Positions 25,485-37,960 of a stretch of DNA of 64,000 nt are shown in pieces. Position 1 is the stretch's first letter; the number at the start of each line of letters is the position of its first letter. Where the stretch lies: the NCBI GenBank assembly GCA_025093555.1, contig JAIWNF010000030.1, positions 248,001-312,000 of the forward strand, given 5' to 3'. The notes beneath the pieces were generated by a model. The model saw only the letters and a program-made list of their open reading frames with translations, searched no databases and was not told where the DNA came from. The position numbers and the translations under genes are program-made. The stretch is from Circinella umbellata. Its lineage: Eukaryota > Mucoromycota > Mucoromycetes > Mucorales > Lichtheimiaceae.

Positions 25485-26169
25485 GAATGAAAGTAAATAA
25501 GAAAGACAAATAATAAAAATAAAGGAAAGGGGTAAAAAAAATGAATTATTGTTATTGATAAAGGATATCGGTTCCGCGGAAGGGATGATAATTGTTTGGT
25601 CTTTGGGTTCGGATGTGGTCGTAATAAGTAAGTGATCCGTGGTAACACGACGTCGTTCTTCTTCAATTGCTGTACTATAACATAAAATAAGTATAGTCCA
25701 ACTTATATCTTGTTTTCGCATACGCATAGTTTGCATTACTCTAAAAAAAAAGAAGAGATAAAGTTAATTCTACTTTCAATCATTTTCAATATTCGATAAT
25801 GATAATAAAAAATCATGATATGATTTTTTATTTTTTTATACGTGTTTTAATAATATAATTCATCGTCATTTTTATTATTTATTTGATAAAATCTGCTGTT
25901 AATAAAAAAAAAACTCTGGTTCCTGTTTATTCACTCCCCCCCCCCAACAGATCTTCTCCCCCCCGATTCTAAAAAAAGAATGGAGAAAATACTTTACACG
26001 TGGAAATTATTTCAAAGAGTCTTTTTTTAGTAATTAAAATGTTACACACAGCATCTTATCAATTTTGAAATCAATGGGGGTGGAAGACTTTTTCTTTATG
26101 TGTGTAACCCCCTATGAATCACATTCTGGTTTTTTTTTTTTTTTATTAATCATTGATCTAATATTTGAA

Positions 26170-26224
26170 TTAATCGACCTAAACAAAAACAAAACAATAA
26201 TGATTAATAAAATGATTAATAAAA

Positions 26225-26309
<85 letters not shown>

Positions 26310-29129
26310 TAGTTTACCTTTACAGCTGAATATATACGTCTAATAACATTATAGGTACAGAAAAAACCTAATGTTCCTGTAACTAATCCCAACAATCCAC
26401 ATCCCATGAGGGTATGTACAATATAAATTACACCACTTACAACACCTTCAATATCTGTTCGAATCCAATAAAATATAATTGCATATCTATTTTATATAAT
26501 ATATTATTACAAGTCTCTTTACATTTATCTTTTGATATGTATATATATATATAACTTACATGAACATATAGAAAGAAGAAGCTCCACCTATGACAAATGA
26601 CATCCACCACCAATGATAATCCTATCAAATAGATAGATATATTAATATATTAAACAAAAGCAAAAACAAAAACATATATATTACCTCATTACAAAGTTGA
26701 AAAAAGATTAAAATAATCGATACACAAGCAGTAGAAATACTTAATAATAAACAGGATGTCATTCCATAAAGTTTAAATAAATGAATTTCTCCATGCCATA
26801 ATGATTTTAAAAGTTCATCATAATCAATAAATACAACAGCGAATGGAATGATACCACCTACTATAATGCTAATATATATAGAAACTATAAGTATAAACAC
26901 TTCTCTTCCTCTTTTGTACTACAAGAGAGAAAGAGAGAGGGATATAGATTTACCTCACACTATAAGTTTGATACCATCGTTTATCAGGTATAAATCGTGG
27001 CATTTGTGTAGCACGTGTTGGATGTTCAATTCTTTCACGTCGATCTCCAATAAATGCACCTAAAAATGTCAAGGGTGTTGAAACTAAAAACCATAATAAT
27101 GTCAAAATAATCCATCCTTTGACAGAAATAGCACGTGATGAATGAAATGACCATCCAACAAAACTTTCAATCATTAAACATGTAAAAATGGATCCAGGTA
27201 CAAGAATCGAAGTCTAAATTCAAAAAAGATAAAATAAATAAATAACCACACACTCTATTCTCCCTATATGAGAAACAAAAAAAGACTTCTTTTTTTTTAC
27301 CAAGAGTGTATTAAAAAACCATGATCGACCACGAAATACTTTATAAATTCTTGAACTATAATAGCCTGCTATAACACTATTTATATATCATTAGTGAAAG
27401 ATTCCTATTTCTTCTTTTTCCCCACCATGTCTTTTTTTATATATAGAAATGGTACTTTACGATGTCCAAATATATGTAGTTGAAATAAAATGTAATAAAT
27501 CACCCGGTTTTCCAGGATGACAACTACCAAAAACAATACAAACTAAAAAAAAATTGGTTTAGTTTTTCATATATACTTTCTCTCTCTCTTCTCCAACGCC
27601 CAGTTTCCCCATTTCATTACCTAATGTAACAGTAAAAGAGAATAAAAGTTGCATGCCAGATCCAACCATAGGTGCTAATAATCCACCATACATAGGTCTT
27701 CGAAAGACATCTCGATGAATTAATCGCCATCCAATAATATCTTCAAAATCATCATAGATTCGATACTCACTATTATCTTCATGTACACTAGGTTGATCTT
27801 TACGAAGCGTTTTAATTAATATAATAGATACAACCCCCAATAAAAATAAAACTGTAATCAGACTATTGATCATTGCATAAAAATGAGTATCTGGATTAGG
27901 AGTCATTAAATACATATCCCAACGACTTTGTAATGGTGTCAATTGTTTCATCTAAGAGAAAATGTATATTAATTATTGTTCAACTTGGGGAAGGAAAGGA
28001 GAGGGGGGGTGTGGGTTTATTCTCCTACCTCTTTCCATTTGATGGAGTATGTAAAAGTAATTGATTTTCTTTGTTCAGTTACTTCTTGCATGGTATAATC
28101 AATAGATGTTCGAGTACATTGACCATTGGCTACACTATAATATAATATAATATAATATAATAATATAAGTATGTTTATATATATATAACCTTCCCCTCCC
28201 CCTCTTATTCATCCTTATTCCAAAAACTTACGAGTCAGGATAAACTTCAAATCCAACAATTTGAATTTGTTCAGTATTGGATTCACATGGTTCATAAAGA
28301 ATATTAAATGTGACATGATTATTGATAAATGCTTGATTATTCTATTCAATAAATGATAATTATTATTATTACTATTATATTTTTACACGTTTTTTTTTTC
28401 AAAAAAAAATTACCTTGACTTGACCTAATGGAAATCCGACACGATAGGCTCTTGTATTCACTTCATTCGTATAAGATGCAGTTGCACCAGGTAATCCATC
28501 GAGCCACCTAAGTCATATATATATATAGTATCGTCCACATGAATAAAGCATTTTTTTTTTAGAAATAAAAAAAACCGCCTGAAGAGAGAAAAGTTACCAT
28601 TCTACTTGATAGTCTTCCATTATAAGTTGTTTAGCAACCATAGCATCTTCTATCGTCCAAACTTTTGTACAAAGAACATTACAATCAACATTATCTAATG
28701 CTGTAATCTAAAAATAATAATAATAATATATATAAACCCCAACCCCCCCAATCCAAAAAAAAAACGCGAAAAAGTATAATATTCAATAGGTGAGTCATGT
28801 GCTCCTTTATATTTATAATATGCTTTGTGTAAGTAAAAATAAAGAAAAAAAAAACTTACCTTATAATCACTTTTGACAAGCCAATCCCCTCGCCAATCTT
28901 GATCTACTACAAGCCAATTGGATTGACGCGATTTTTGTGACCAATCATTATCAGTATAAGGTGGACATATAAATGGTTGAGAAGCATAGCGTTGAGGTAT
29001 TTGTATACGTTGTGAAAATAATTTGTTATAATATAATGGAATTAATTCTGCTCGGTGATAACAAGTGGATGCTTGAATAATATGAATAAAGGATAGAAAG
29101 GAAAGGAAGAGCGCGTGTCGGTTCAACAT
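26170..29129 (-). CDS. TM9SF nonaspanin (endomembrane nine-TM protein)
   Basis: Nonaspanin family (yeast Tmn/Emp70, animal TM9SF), Golgi/endosome membrane proteins. Thirteen exons run 29129-28860, 28707-28598, 28507-28414, 28341-28232, 28134-28029, 27951-27621, 27542-27461, 27376-27301, 27213-26954, 26868-26685, 26621-26560, 26486-26318 and 26178-26170, giving 620 residues. A signal peptide (FLSFLSFIHIIQAS) leads a lumenal domain. Family motifs follow: IIGWRLIHRDVFRRP, SCHPGKPGDLLHFISTTYI, IEHPTRATQMPRFIP, SIIVGGIIPFAVVFI and DYHWWWMSF. The last exon is only 9 nt and supplies the conserved C-terminal Lys-Val-Asp end. It is separated from exon 12 by an intron carrying an 80-bp (AAT)n repeat. 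It lies upstream of PEX11 on the same strand. Confidence 0.95.
26226..26308. repeat. (AAT)n microsatellite in the last TM9SF intron
   Basis: About 28 uninterrupted AAT/ATA trinucleotides. It lies wholly inside the intron that separates exon 12 from the 9-nt final exon, and it creates false poly-Asn and poly-Tyr frames on the two strands. Confidence 0.95.
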
Positions 29130-31191
29130 GACAGGAAATGGAGGAGAAGGGGGGGGGAGGGGGAGAGAGAGAGAGGAGAGGGGATTATTCGACCAATGCC
29201 GAGTTTTTTTTTTTTTTTCTTTTTTATAGCTTGAAATTTACGTTATTATTATTATTATTTTTATTTTCGTAATGCTTTAAATAAAAAGTTCGGGCTCGTC
29301 CTAAACTTCTAAATGATGAACTGAAAAGAAAGTTATAATATGTATGCAAAAAAAAATAAAAAAAAAAATAAAATTGAAAATGCATAAAAAAAGTCTATGC
29401 AAAACTTTCTTTTTACCTTTGTCGAAAGTGTGGGGGCGGTTCTTTCTCTCTCTTTTTTTTTTTTTCAACAAAAAACAAAAAAAGAGTGAAGGGAAGTGTG
29501 GCAACGATAGAAAGTTTGGAAATTCCTTTTGAGCCCCACCAGCCACGACCTTTTTTTTTTTTTTTTCTTTTATGGGTTCCTTTTTTCATCTTTTGGGTAA
29601 TGTTTTTGTGTCACACCATTTAAAAATACTTATAATATCCCACTCGTATGATGAAGAAGAAGGGAAAAAAAAATTTATTTGGGATAATAATCATCATAAT
29701 ACAAAGTAGATGGATTATTAAAACCCGATTTAATACAATATTAGCTTTCAGGATAAATGTTTTCAATGAGGAGTTTAGTTAAAAAGGTGGGCACGTTTAC
29801 TTTTTATTTCTGTATAACGTTAGTCTAACTTTTTATGATGTAATGAATCCATTTAATTTGTTTTGTCGGATCGGGAAAGTAAACAAAAAAAAACTACTTA
29901 AAAACGGGTATATTTCCTATAAAATGATTTTTATGGAATTCAAATATGTACAGTATGGCAATAAATTACTTTTTGTGTGGTGTAATTTATTTAGTATAGT
30001 TGCTATGAATCAAAAAAGAGTTGGGGAGAAGAAAACGTAGGAGTTATATTATAGTATCACATAGCAACATATTACAATGCATAATAATAATACTAATAAA
30101 TATATATTATTTATAAAAGGCAAAATTTATAGGACTTACGGACTTTTTTTTTTGTTGTTGAGCTTATATTATAGAGTATAAATCACGAATACTAAACTTA
30201 ATTGTCGTCGTCGTGATATGATGTGATTTTTTTTTTTTTGGAGAAAAGAACGTGGGTTATAGATAATCGGAACAAATAAATCAAAAGAAGGACCCACGTG
30301 TCCCCCGTCCTTCTGATATATACATTTTGTTTATACGTACAGGAACCCAACAAAATATAAATAGCGGGAAACCATGTTTATTTATTTTTTTTACCATTTT
30401 CAGATTAAATGTTGAGAATTACTATATATTTCGGTTCATTTTACCTTATAAAAAAAATAGCTTTTAATGGAGCTTGTTATTACTATTATTATATTTTATT
30501 AATAAAGTTACTGATGGATGTTCTCAACATTCATCTCATTTTTCTTGTTATTAGAAAAAATGATTAAAAGAAAAGGATTAAAAGATTTAAAAAATACGGT
30601 CTCATCATAACTTGTAAGTCCTCATCCTTGACGCTGCGCGTTATTTCTTGACGCTATCGTCACAATGCAATGTCATTCCTGTCAAAGTAGCGGGGCTTTT
30701 ATATAGACAAAAACATCTTGGACTATTCAGCCAATCAAATAAGTTGCTTTGACCGGCTCTATAATCTACCGAGCATACGCTTTTTCAACAATGAACAAAA
30801 TTCTTCATTATCCAAATTGTTTTTTTTCAAAGTAATATCATATTGACCATTGAAGGGAAAGTAAACTTTGATTTGGTTATATGTATGATACGTATAAATA
30901 TAAAATTGGCTTATGGTCTTTTTTTTATTTTGAAATATAATCTGGATTATTTTTTTGTGGTCTGGGGTTGTTAAATACGTAGTGATAATCAAGAAAAATA
31001 TAGTTCACTTTGTACTATTTACTATGATGTTTAATAATATTTAATAATTGATAATGTTTTTTTTTATCATTAGCGTTTAATCATTGTTTCTGCAGTTTAT
31101 AATATCCATTTTAATAGTACATTTATTGTTATTACTGAATTTTGTTCGTGTTGCCGGTAAAAGAAATTAAGGGGGGGTTGGGGACGTAAAA
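29130..31191. other. Intergenic, 2.1 kb, bordering the transposon graveyard
   Basis: Holds the 5' region of TM9SF, with GGGGGGAGG and GAGA-rich sequence at about 29146-29175, and long A/T runs. A protein-like frame without an ATG occurs at 30759-30992 (-), containing YNQIKVYFPFNGQYD and DNEEFCSLLKKRM. It may be a mobile-element remnant, as it sits next to the MITE. Otherwise nothing is recognised. Confidence 0.5.
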
Positions 31192-31194
31192 TAA

Positions 31195-31692
31195 TACTAA
31201 ATAGGGGGTTTCGGAAAACTGCGTCTTTAGAGACGCAGTTTATACTATTTGAGATTGATTTTCGAAACCCCCTAATAAAATTGTTGTGTGGAGTAAATAA
31301 TAATTGGAATAAGTGGAATATAATTAAAATAAATGGAATCGGTTGATTTGGTTGTTGTTAATAGAGTCACCGTCGAAATAAGGTGTGGTATGAAGGAGGA
31401 AAATACAGAAGCGTAAGATAGAGAATATATGAAAAAATAAATAGATGTTCATATTTTTACCCAACATGAGTAAGCGGCTTTATTTAATATCAATGGGTAA
31501 CAGATTCAACTAAAGGCCCAGAAGGCTTATTTACCTTGACACGTTTCTTGTACTCAATTTCTTTGAATTTCTTGACTATACACGAGATCAATCTATATAT
31601 GAAGGGGTTTCATAAATAAAATATGCGAAATTGAAAACTGCGTCTTTAAAGACGCAGTTTATATTTTTATTTTTGAAACCCCCTATTTAGTA
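31195..31692. mobile_element. MITE-like element with 18-bp TIRs and TAA target duplication
   Basis: A 498-bp non-coding element bounded by perfect inverted repeats TACTAAATAGGGGGTTTC (left) and its complement (right). It is flanked by TAA at 31192-31194 and TAA at 31693-31695. A 3-bp TWA duplication is typical of PIF/Harbinger elements. Each end also folds on itself. On the left, a 26-nt palindrome (AAACTGCGTCT-TTAG-AGACGCAGTTT, 31216-31241) sits inside a second pair of GGGGGTTTCG arms (31204-31213 with 31263-31272). The right end has the same palindrome at 31635-31660 between arms at about 31604-31612 and 31674-31682. The interior is AT-rich with no ORF. This suggests a non-autonomous DNA transposon moved by a transposase elsewhere. 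Confidence 0.82.
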
Positions 31693-31695
31693 TAA

Positions 31696-32620
31696 GATTT
31701 GAGAGTAATTTGATCAAACATCGTCATCTGAGTCACACTTTTTCGGCTCTTACAATGTTGCTCATACCTCCAAGTATACAAATAAGAGAAACCGATCATT
31801 TCAAGTGGTAGGAATTTGTGCAGTTCTGACTTGAACGTGGTTCCTTTTGTCTTTATTGACCATACTGGTTTTTGATAACACCACGTTTGTTTTTATCACT
31901 CGTATTCCATTTATGTGCTAAGCCTTTTAGATTTCTCCAAAGTCGCATTACTATAATGCGATGCCTCTTTTCTCAATGCTGCAACATTAAATTCAAGGAT
32001 TTTGATAGTGTCTTCGATCGTATGCGTTGTATTTTCTTTTATCATCCCACTGTATTTATAAGAAAAAAGCAAGATAGTTAGTAACGAGACTGTATATATT
32101 TAAGTTATTTATTACCTTGATGATTAGACGACTACTAATTCAATGCTGCTCTGAGTTTTTAAATAACCCAGAGCATCGATGTTTTTTTTTTGTGGCATCG
32201 GTAGCTCGGCCATCGTAATCACCTTGGGTTCAAATGAAGCGGTTTGTTGACTTATATTCCGCTTCACACCTTTAGTAAACAAGAAAAATATTAGTAAAAA
32301 TATATAAAAAGAAACCCTCCATTTCACTGCTCTCTTTATCATTACCATTACCATTTAAGTCCAATGAATTGGAATGTTTGTTTGAGTATCATTAAAAAAG
32401 AAATAATACTCTCACAAAATGTGGTTAACTCCACACCGAGTTGGTGAGTGCACTTGCTTCTTATTGTGAGAATACCGGGTTGAGTCGCAGGTTTCATCAA
32501 CAAGACCCTCAAGAGTTTTGATGGTGTTGACTCCACTAGATTCTGTATCAAGTTTTTCTTCTCTCCGTTACTACTCCCATGGGTACCACAAGGGGCACTG
32601 GCTGTTTAGTACCAAGTAAA
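31696..32620 (-). pseudogene. Decayed intron-bearing gene or element relic, unrecognised
   Basis: Reading the minus strand from about 32620 to 31696, protein-like stretches appear with scattered stops: LVESTPSKLLRVLLMKP, then VITMAELPMPQKKNIDALGY, then IEDTIKILEFNVAALRKEA, then TTFKSELHKFLPLEMIGFSY and YLYTWRYEQHCKSRKSV. A credible intron (32115-32050, 66 nt, GTAATA donor, TACTAAC-like branch point, TACAG acceptor) joins two of them in the same frame. At least four stops interrupt it (three TAA, one TGA). The MITE abuts its distal end and may have inserted into it. I do not recognise the family. Confidence 0.4.
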
Positions 32621-32813
32621 TAAAAAAAGAAGCCCTTGATCTATACTTTAACAAAAGAAAGTTCGTTCGTAATTCATGGTATACATTGGCATTAAACCAT
32701 AAACAAGGTGTAATGTAGACAATACATGCTTGCAAATAAGTAAAAAGGTTTTACCTAGCTTGCATATACGTCTTCATTTGGTTTCCCGGTCCACAATCGA
32801 TAAAAAAAAGCCG

Positions 32814-33104
32814 TCACGGCAAATATTTTCTCCAAGCAGGATATACCAAATTATCTATCAAACTGAGAAATGAAAGAGATATGTTTTTTTTGTTGTTGTT
32901 GTTCTTTGCAGTCATGGTATTCTTTACCACAGATAGAATCACTGACGCAGTTTTCGGTTCCAAAATTAAAGAGTTCTCTAAGAGCAGTCGCCTGGATTTT
33001 TCGTAATATTGGCATATGGACATGCTCTGTAGGGCTGGAAGGATGGTTAAAAACATGTAGTGGTTTTTACCCTTCATTTGCAACCAAGGGTGCCTATCAA
33101 ACAA
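32814..33104 (-). pseudogene. Possible coding remnant, unrecognised
   Basis: An open minus-strand frame of 96 codons without a convincing start. A neighbouring frame also reads protein-like (PILRKIQATALRELFNF). This overlap of two plausible frames suggests a frameshifted remnant rather than an active gene. It lies in the same decayed block as the MITE and the relics on either side. Confidence 0.2.
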
Positions 33105-34999
33105 TTAAAAATATAAGTAATAGGTTATATAACAATGAGCATTCAAATGAGCACATATAAAGATAACATTTTTTTATTTTTGTAAAAAAGAGTAATTACT
33201 TGTGGTGGTCGCAAACATAAAGTTGCGTCTCATAAGTCGATGTTTTCGATTTTGTCGATTCCACGAAAACTACGTACGACAAAATTAACTTCAGTTGATA
33301 TCCCACTTATTTGTTCTCGGTTGAATTTGAAGTGTTGGAAAATTTCCTTGCTTTTATTAAAATTATAGTAGAACAATAAAAACTTCATGTTAGTTTCTTC
33401 CCCAGCTATAATAAACTCCAGCCATATATATAGATTTATTACTTTCTTACGTACTTACAGATTTAAACTCGCCAACTTTTCACTATTCAAAGCAGCAAGT
33501 GGTTTTCTGCTTACTACTTGTTTGTTCTCTTGTTAGGGGGGGGGGTTGGGTGTTCCCATATATGCTCTTCACATGATACAATATCTCTATCGCCTTTAAG
33601 ATTGTTGTTTTGAACTTGATATTAGAAATACTTTCAAAGTTTTATTGTTTACTTTCATTGCAAACCAGTTTTTTTTTTTTAAAAAAAAAAGAACATGTTT
33701 TTATGCTTATTCTTATATATTATGTTTATATATAATTTTACCTCTAAAGCTTGTAACTTGACCAGCACTCACTTTTTAAAACAATGGCTGGTCTTTTTTT
33801 TTTTTTTTTTTGGCCAACAGTAAACGTGCTTATCCTTAAACTTAGTAAACAACAAGTAGAGAGAGTCGCGAAGTTTAATAAAAGTGAATGTATTTAGAAC
33901 AGTCCGCTTTTCGCGTACTCTAAAACGATATCGGTATGTATAAGATTTTACAAAGGAATTAAAATATTTCAAAATATCATAAATAGCATAATATGCAGTG
34001 TAGATTTTGATTAAAAAAAAAAAAAGTAAAAGTAGGATGAAGAAGAGGCGTTGAGCAGTTATGAATATTACCCTTTTTTTTTCTCTCTCCTTCTTTAGAA
34101 GTCAGTAACCAAGCCATATGCTACTTCATCTCTTTAAGCGTCAGAATACATATCAAATGTATGAATCATCAATTAAGTACTTTCAGATCAGAATTAGAAA
34201 AAGATAAGATATCTTATGATTTAAACAAAATGATAATCTATAGCAACAAAAACTATTTTTTTGGGAACTACACTATTATAGGGACACCTGATTTTTATTA
34301 CGCATACTCCACATACAAACAAGTTTTGAAATTCATATTTTTTTCCTTTGCTATATGTATGCTTTCATATGAACTTATACAAGGCTTATTTGTTATATGA
34401 ATAATTAAACTGATATACGTACTGCAATAATGTCTTTGTTTGAAAATACATATTTAAAGAGGAAGGGAGGTTATGAAGAAAATGAAGGATGGGAGGAGGA
34501 GCTTATAATAAGGGGAAAAGTGTTTCTTCCTATCAAAAGTGGAGGAGTAGAGCATGACGAGAGAATGAATACCTAAAATAAGTTGAAAGGCATGGTATGA
34601 GACAATTTATATAACCCTTGGACAATTGCTATCTTGTAAATATTGAAAATTGTCAAATAGTACAATCTTAAAAAAAAGGACCCGGTATCTCAAGCGTATG
34701 CCTAAACTTACACTCCATAAAGTATTTCAACTTTAACACTTTATTACCTAACAAAATAGCTCATAGAAAAAAAATACTATTACGTAGATCATTTTATACA
34801 TTATAATTATATTCTATTTTTCCTCTTTTATACTATCTTTCCTTTTTTTTTTCTCGTTTTCGTTCTCGGTGTCGTAGAATCATATTATTGTTCTTGTCTT
34901 ATTGGCACATTTTCACGTCAATCTTTTTTTAAAACTTGTACGTATCTTGAAGTTTATTGATTGCCTGATGTTTATTGCGAGTTAATACGACGACTTGTA
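33105..34999. other. Spacer in the decayed block
   Basis: AT-rich sequence with poly-G (33536-33545), poly-A/T runs and a short frame at 34161-34400 (+) without recognisable features. Nothing supportable. Confidence 0.5.
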
Positions 35000-35440
35000 A
35001 ATTACTGCTTGGGGTCTTTGTCTATGCTCAAGAATAGAAGTGGCTAAAGATGCTTGCACATTTTCCTGCACTTCCATCACGATAGAATTTCTTGTGGCAG
35101 TTTTCGCAAACAAGGACACAAAGCACTTTTTCTTTGTCTTGATTATCCAACTTATCTTTATTGACTTGTCAACTAGGAGCCGGGGAGGACCGGTGCAAAC
35201 ACTCTACATACATTATTTCACTTTCCATAAAACAATGACAGCATAGTTTATTACTACAATATTCGTCACTATGTGAAAAGGCGATTTGAACAGGTTCTTG
35301 CCGTACCTTGGCGTGGTCATAGAGTGTATCGGCTAATTGTTAAGTAGACCTGGCTTGGCGCCCTTGTAGTAATCTTTATCCGATCCATCCAAATTAATAA
35401 TTTGTAATTTCTTGTAGACAGCTCTGAATGGGTATCTTCT
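35000..35440 (-). pseudogene. Relic of a Fanzor/TnpB-like nuclease C-terminus (tentative)
   Basis: One minus-strand frame, broken by stops, contains in order: QLADTLYDHAKVRQEPVQI, SDEYCSNKLCCHCF (Asp codon at 35267, CxxC at 35243-35232), VLVCENC (CxxC at 35108-35097) and HKKFYRDGSAGK (Asp codon at 35078). A DEY-x-(T/S)-x2-C-x2-C...C-x2-C...RD-x2-A arrangement is the zinc ribbon followed by the RuvC-III Asp of OrfB/TnpB and the eukaryotic Fanzor proteins. A TGA at 35171-35169 falls between the two Cys pairs. TAA codons at 35342, 35378 and 35396 interrupt the upstream part. No intact N-terminus, no guide-RNA-like structure and no element ends are visible. The call rests on motif spacing alone. 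Confidence 0.4.
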
Positions 35441-36719
35441 TCTTCAATTAGACGTTGGTGGGACCCATCATCTGCTGTATTGATGGTCCTTTCACACGCC
35501 TTATCAATTTCTGAGCGCATTGACATTTTTATATGTGTGTATGTGAGTGAGATAGAGAGAGTCAATGGCATTTTCATTAACTCTCTCAAAAAAAAAAATC
35601 AAGAAAAAGAAGTTCTTAACGGCCGGTGCATACAATGATATTTATACCTTCTCATTCTGCATAACTATCATCATGTCGGTGCACTTTATAACAATGAACC
35701 GATCGGGACGCATACATCGAATAAATTAAAAAGGGATCGTTTCATTTTTTTTATTAAATAAAATGATGATTACTCCTCTATTCATTATATTCCACCATTA
35801 TTATTATTATTATTAATATTAATATTATTACGTAGAGTGATAAGTATTATTTGAATCGGAAAAGCTTGATCTTTGTTTTGATACGTATAGTCTTTATTTT
35901 ATTCTTTTGTTTAATAATTCAATGCTTTTTCATTCTTAAAATAAAGATGACAAATAAGTTTTATATGACATGATGTTATATATCAAGATGTTGTTATTAT
36001 TTCTATAAACATAAACACAAATAATGATAAATAAACACACGTTCAATGGTGTAATCGATTCCTTTTTTTATTGGTTCTAGGTTATTTTTGTTCCTTATAG
36101 CATAAAGTTGTGCTAAAGAGAGCCTATTCTTTATATTGATGAAGGCATGATTTCTGATTGTTACAAAGAATATTACTTGAGCATTAATGAATATAGAGGA
36201 GATTTGACATCTTTTTGTTTTTCTGCTTCCTTGCTCCTTGATTGATGATGCATAATAACAATATTTGGGGGAAAAAAGTGAAACATTTTTTTTTTGTTGA
36301 GTAAAAAACATTGACATCATTACATTTCGTTTCCGTATTATTGATAAGGAACAAAGATAGGTTCTTTAAAAAAACAATGGTGCACGCATAATCATAGGTA
36401 CATTGATCAATATCAATTAAAAAAAATTACAAAAAAAAAGTTATTCTTTCTTATGATTATAAAAATAAGACATTATAATAGTAATAATGGAAAAAAAAAA
36501 TAAGTATGTTGGCTACGTAGAATGGATCATCCGTCGTAATATTATTATTTTACATATTGAGACATGGATTAGTGGATAGTATTTGCTTGTCATTGTGAAG
36601 ATTATACAAACAATTGATAAGCACCCGTGACCAAATACACTCTTCAGTGACAATGCATAAAAAATAGATATAAAAGATTCGTATTTCCTATTTTCTCCTC
36701 ATCAAAAATCTGTTTTTAT
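35441..36719. other. Spacer upstream of a small hypothetical gene
   Basis: AT-rich. A minus-strand frame at 35589-35317 includes MSMRSEIDKACERTINTADD and may be the upstream, frame-shifted part of the neighbouring relic. A TATA-like AAAAAATAGATATAAAAG lies near 36659-36676, ahead of the next plus-strand start. Confidence 0.45.
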
Positions 36720-36779
36720 TTGACCCGTCGCACATCAAGAAACAATTCAAGAAACATAAACACACCTGCCATCATTAAT

Positions 36780-37264
36780 ATGCAGAACAGCAACATTATC
36801 ATGGCAGGTAGTGAAGGTGATCTTATAGATCACTTTTGTCGTGGTATTTTTGATCAACCAAAAAACAACACCAGCACCAGTACCAGCACCAGCAATAATA
36901 TTATTGATATTAACGTACTGGACATGGAGCTTGATCGCTACATGTCCAGTATTATTAAAGAAAAAATATATCAATCCCCTTTTTTTATATGTATAACCCT
37001 TTTTTTTTCTGTAAATATTTTTTTTCAATATTCATTATTAAATAAATCGAATACCAAAAATAGTTTTTTGTTTGCTTTCGTGCTTCTTATGCAAATTATA
37101 ACTAAACAAACTTCAGCCAATGGTAATTTAGCCAAATGCATATTAACTTTTGCTCCAACAAAAAAAAAAAAAACCCCTGAGGTACCCTATGCCTCCAGCC
37201 ACGACATTCTAACTCCGCATTTTGCATTTTTTTTTTTCAAAGAAAAATTATTCTTTTTACTTTA
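36780..37264 (+). CDS. Hypothetical protein, gene model uncertain
   Basis: A frame open from 36780 (ATG) to 37264 would encode 161 residues. The first about 60 look like real coding sequence: MAGSEGDLIDHFCRGIFDQP, a Thr/Ser repeat, then INVLDMELDRYMSSIIKE. The middle part is poly-Phe/Leu from T-rich DNA, which is probably an intron, and a second coding-like patch (ANGNLAKCILTFAPTKKKK) follows. A spliced product with an intron somewhere between about 36965 and 37095 is likely, but I cannot place the sites. A TATA-like element about 110 bp upstream supports the start. No family recognised. Its stop is about 50 bp before the next gene's start, which is unusually close. Confidence 0.4.
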
Positions 37265-37311
37265 ATTCTTATTTGACACGTCCCCCCTTCTTCGATATAA
37301 AAAAAAAATAA

Positions 37312-37860
37312 ATGCCTGGTGTCGTATTAGAAGAACCATTTTCGATCGCTCGATTTCATAATGTTATTGACTCGAGTGATATTAGTAAACAATTTACTAT
37401 TGGATTAAATCCTTTAGATCATTCTATTGTAGCAACTGAAAACGACGAAACAGTAGACGATTCTGATCTTGTTCTTGTTTCTGTTCAAGGTGAAGGAATC
37501 AAACTTTATAACGTAAATAAAACCTCTTTTCTACTCTCTTTTTTTCTTTCTTATATATATAATGACTATATATTACGTTCGGATGGATTAAAAACTAATA
37601 ATATTCGAAATGGGAACTAATATTTTCTTTTTTTTTATTATTGGTATGGATTAAAAAATAGACTGCTGATCAAAAATGTATTAAATCATGGACAACACCA
37701 CCTGGACTTGTTTTAAATGGATCTGCTATTCATCGAGTCACTGATTCAACCGAATATACGTTTGCTTTGGTAGCTTCAGGAAAAGATATTCCAAAGAAAG
37801 ATCATAACCGAATAATTTGGATGTGGAAGAATGGAACAGATAATCGAATTGCTAAAACGG

Positions 37861-37896
<36 letters not shown>

Positions 37897-37927
37897 CGAG
37901 ACTCTTTTTCTCTCTATTTGAGAAAAC

Positions 37928-37960
<33 letters not shown>

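Noticed and set aside
25485..25736. N-terminal extension of PEX11 to an upstream ATG
   Set aside because: It would add a hydrophobic run encoded by pyrimidine-rich leader-like DNA. The later ATG gives a family-like length. Not excluded.
26216..26407. ORF with a poly-Tyr tail and the overlapping poly-Asn ORF on the other strand
   Set aside because: The repeat tracts are intronic AAT microsatellite. Only the non-repeat part is real: the C-terminal exon of TM9SF.
36003..36320. 105-codon minus-strand frame
   Set aside because: No ATG-linked domain, AT-biased composition, no splice support.
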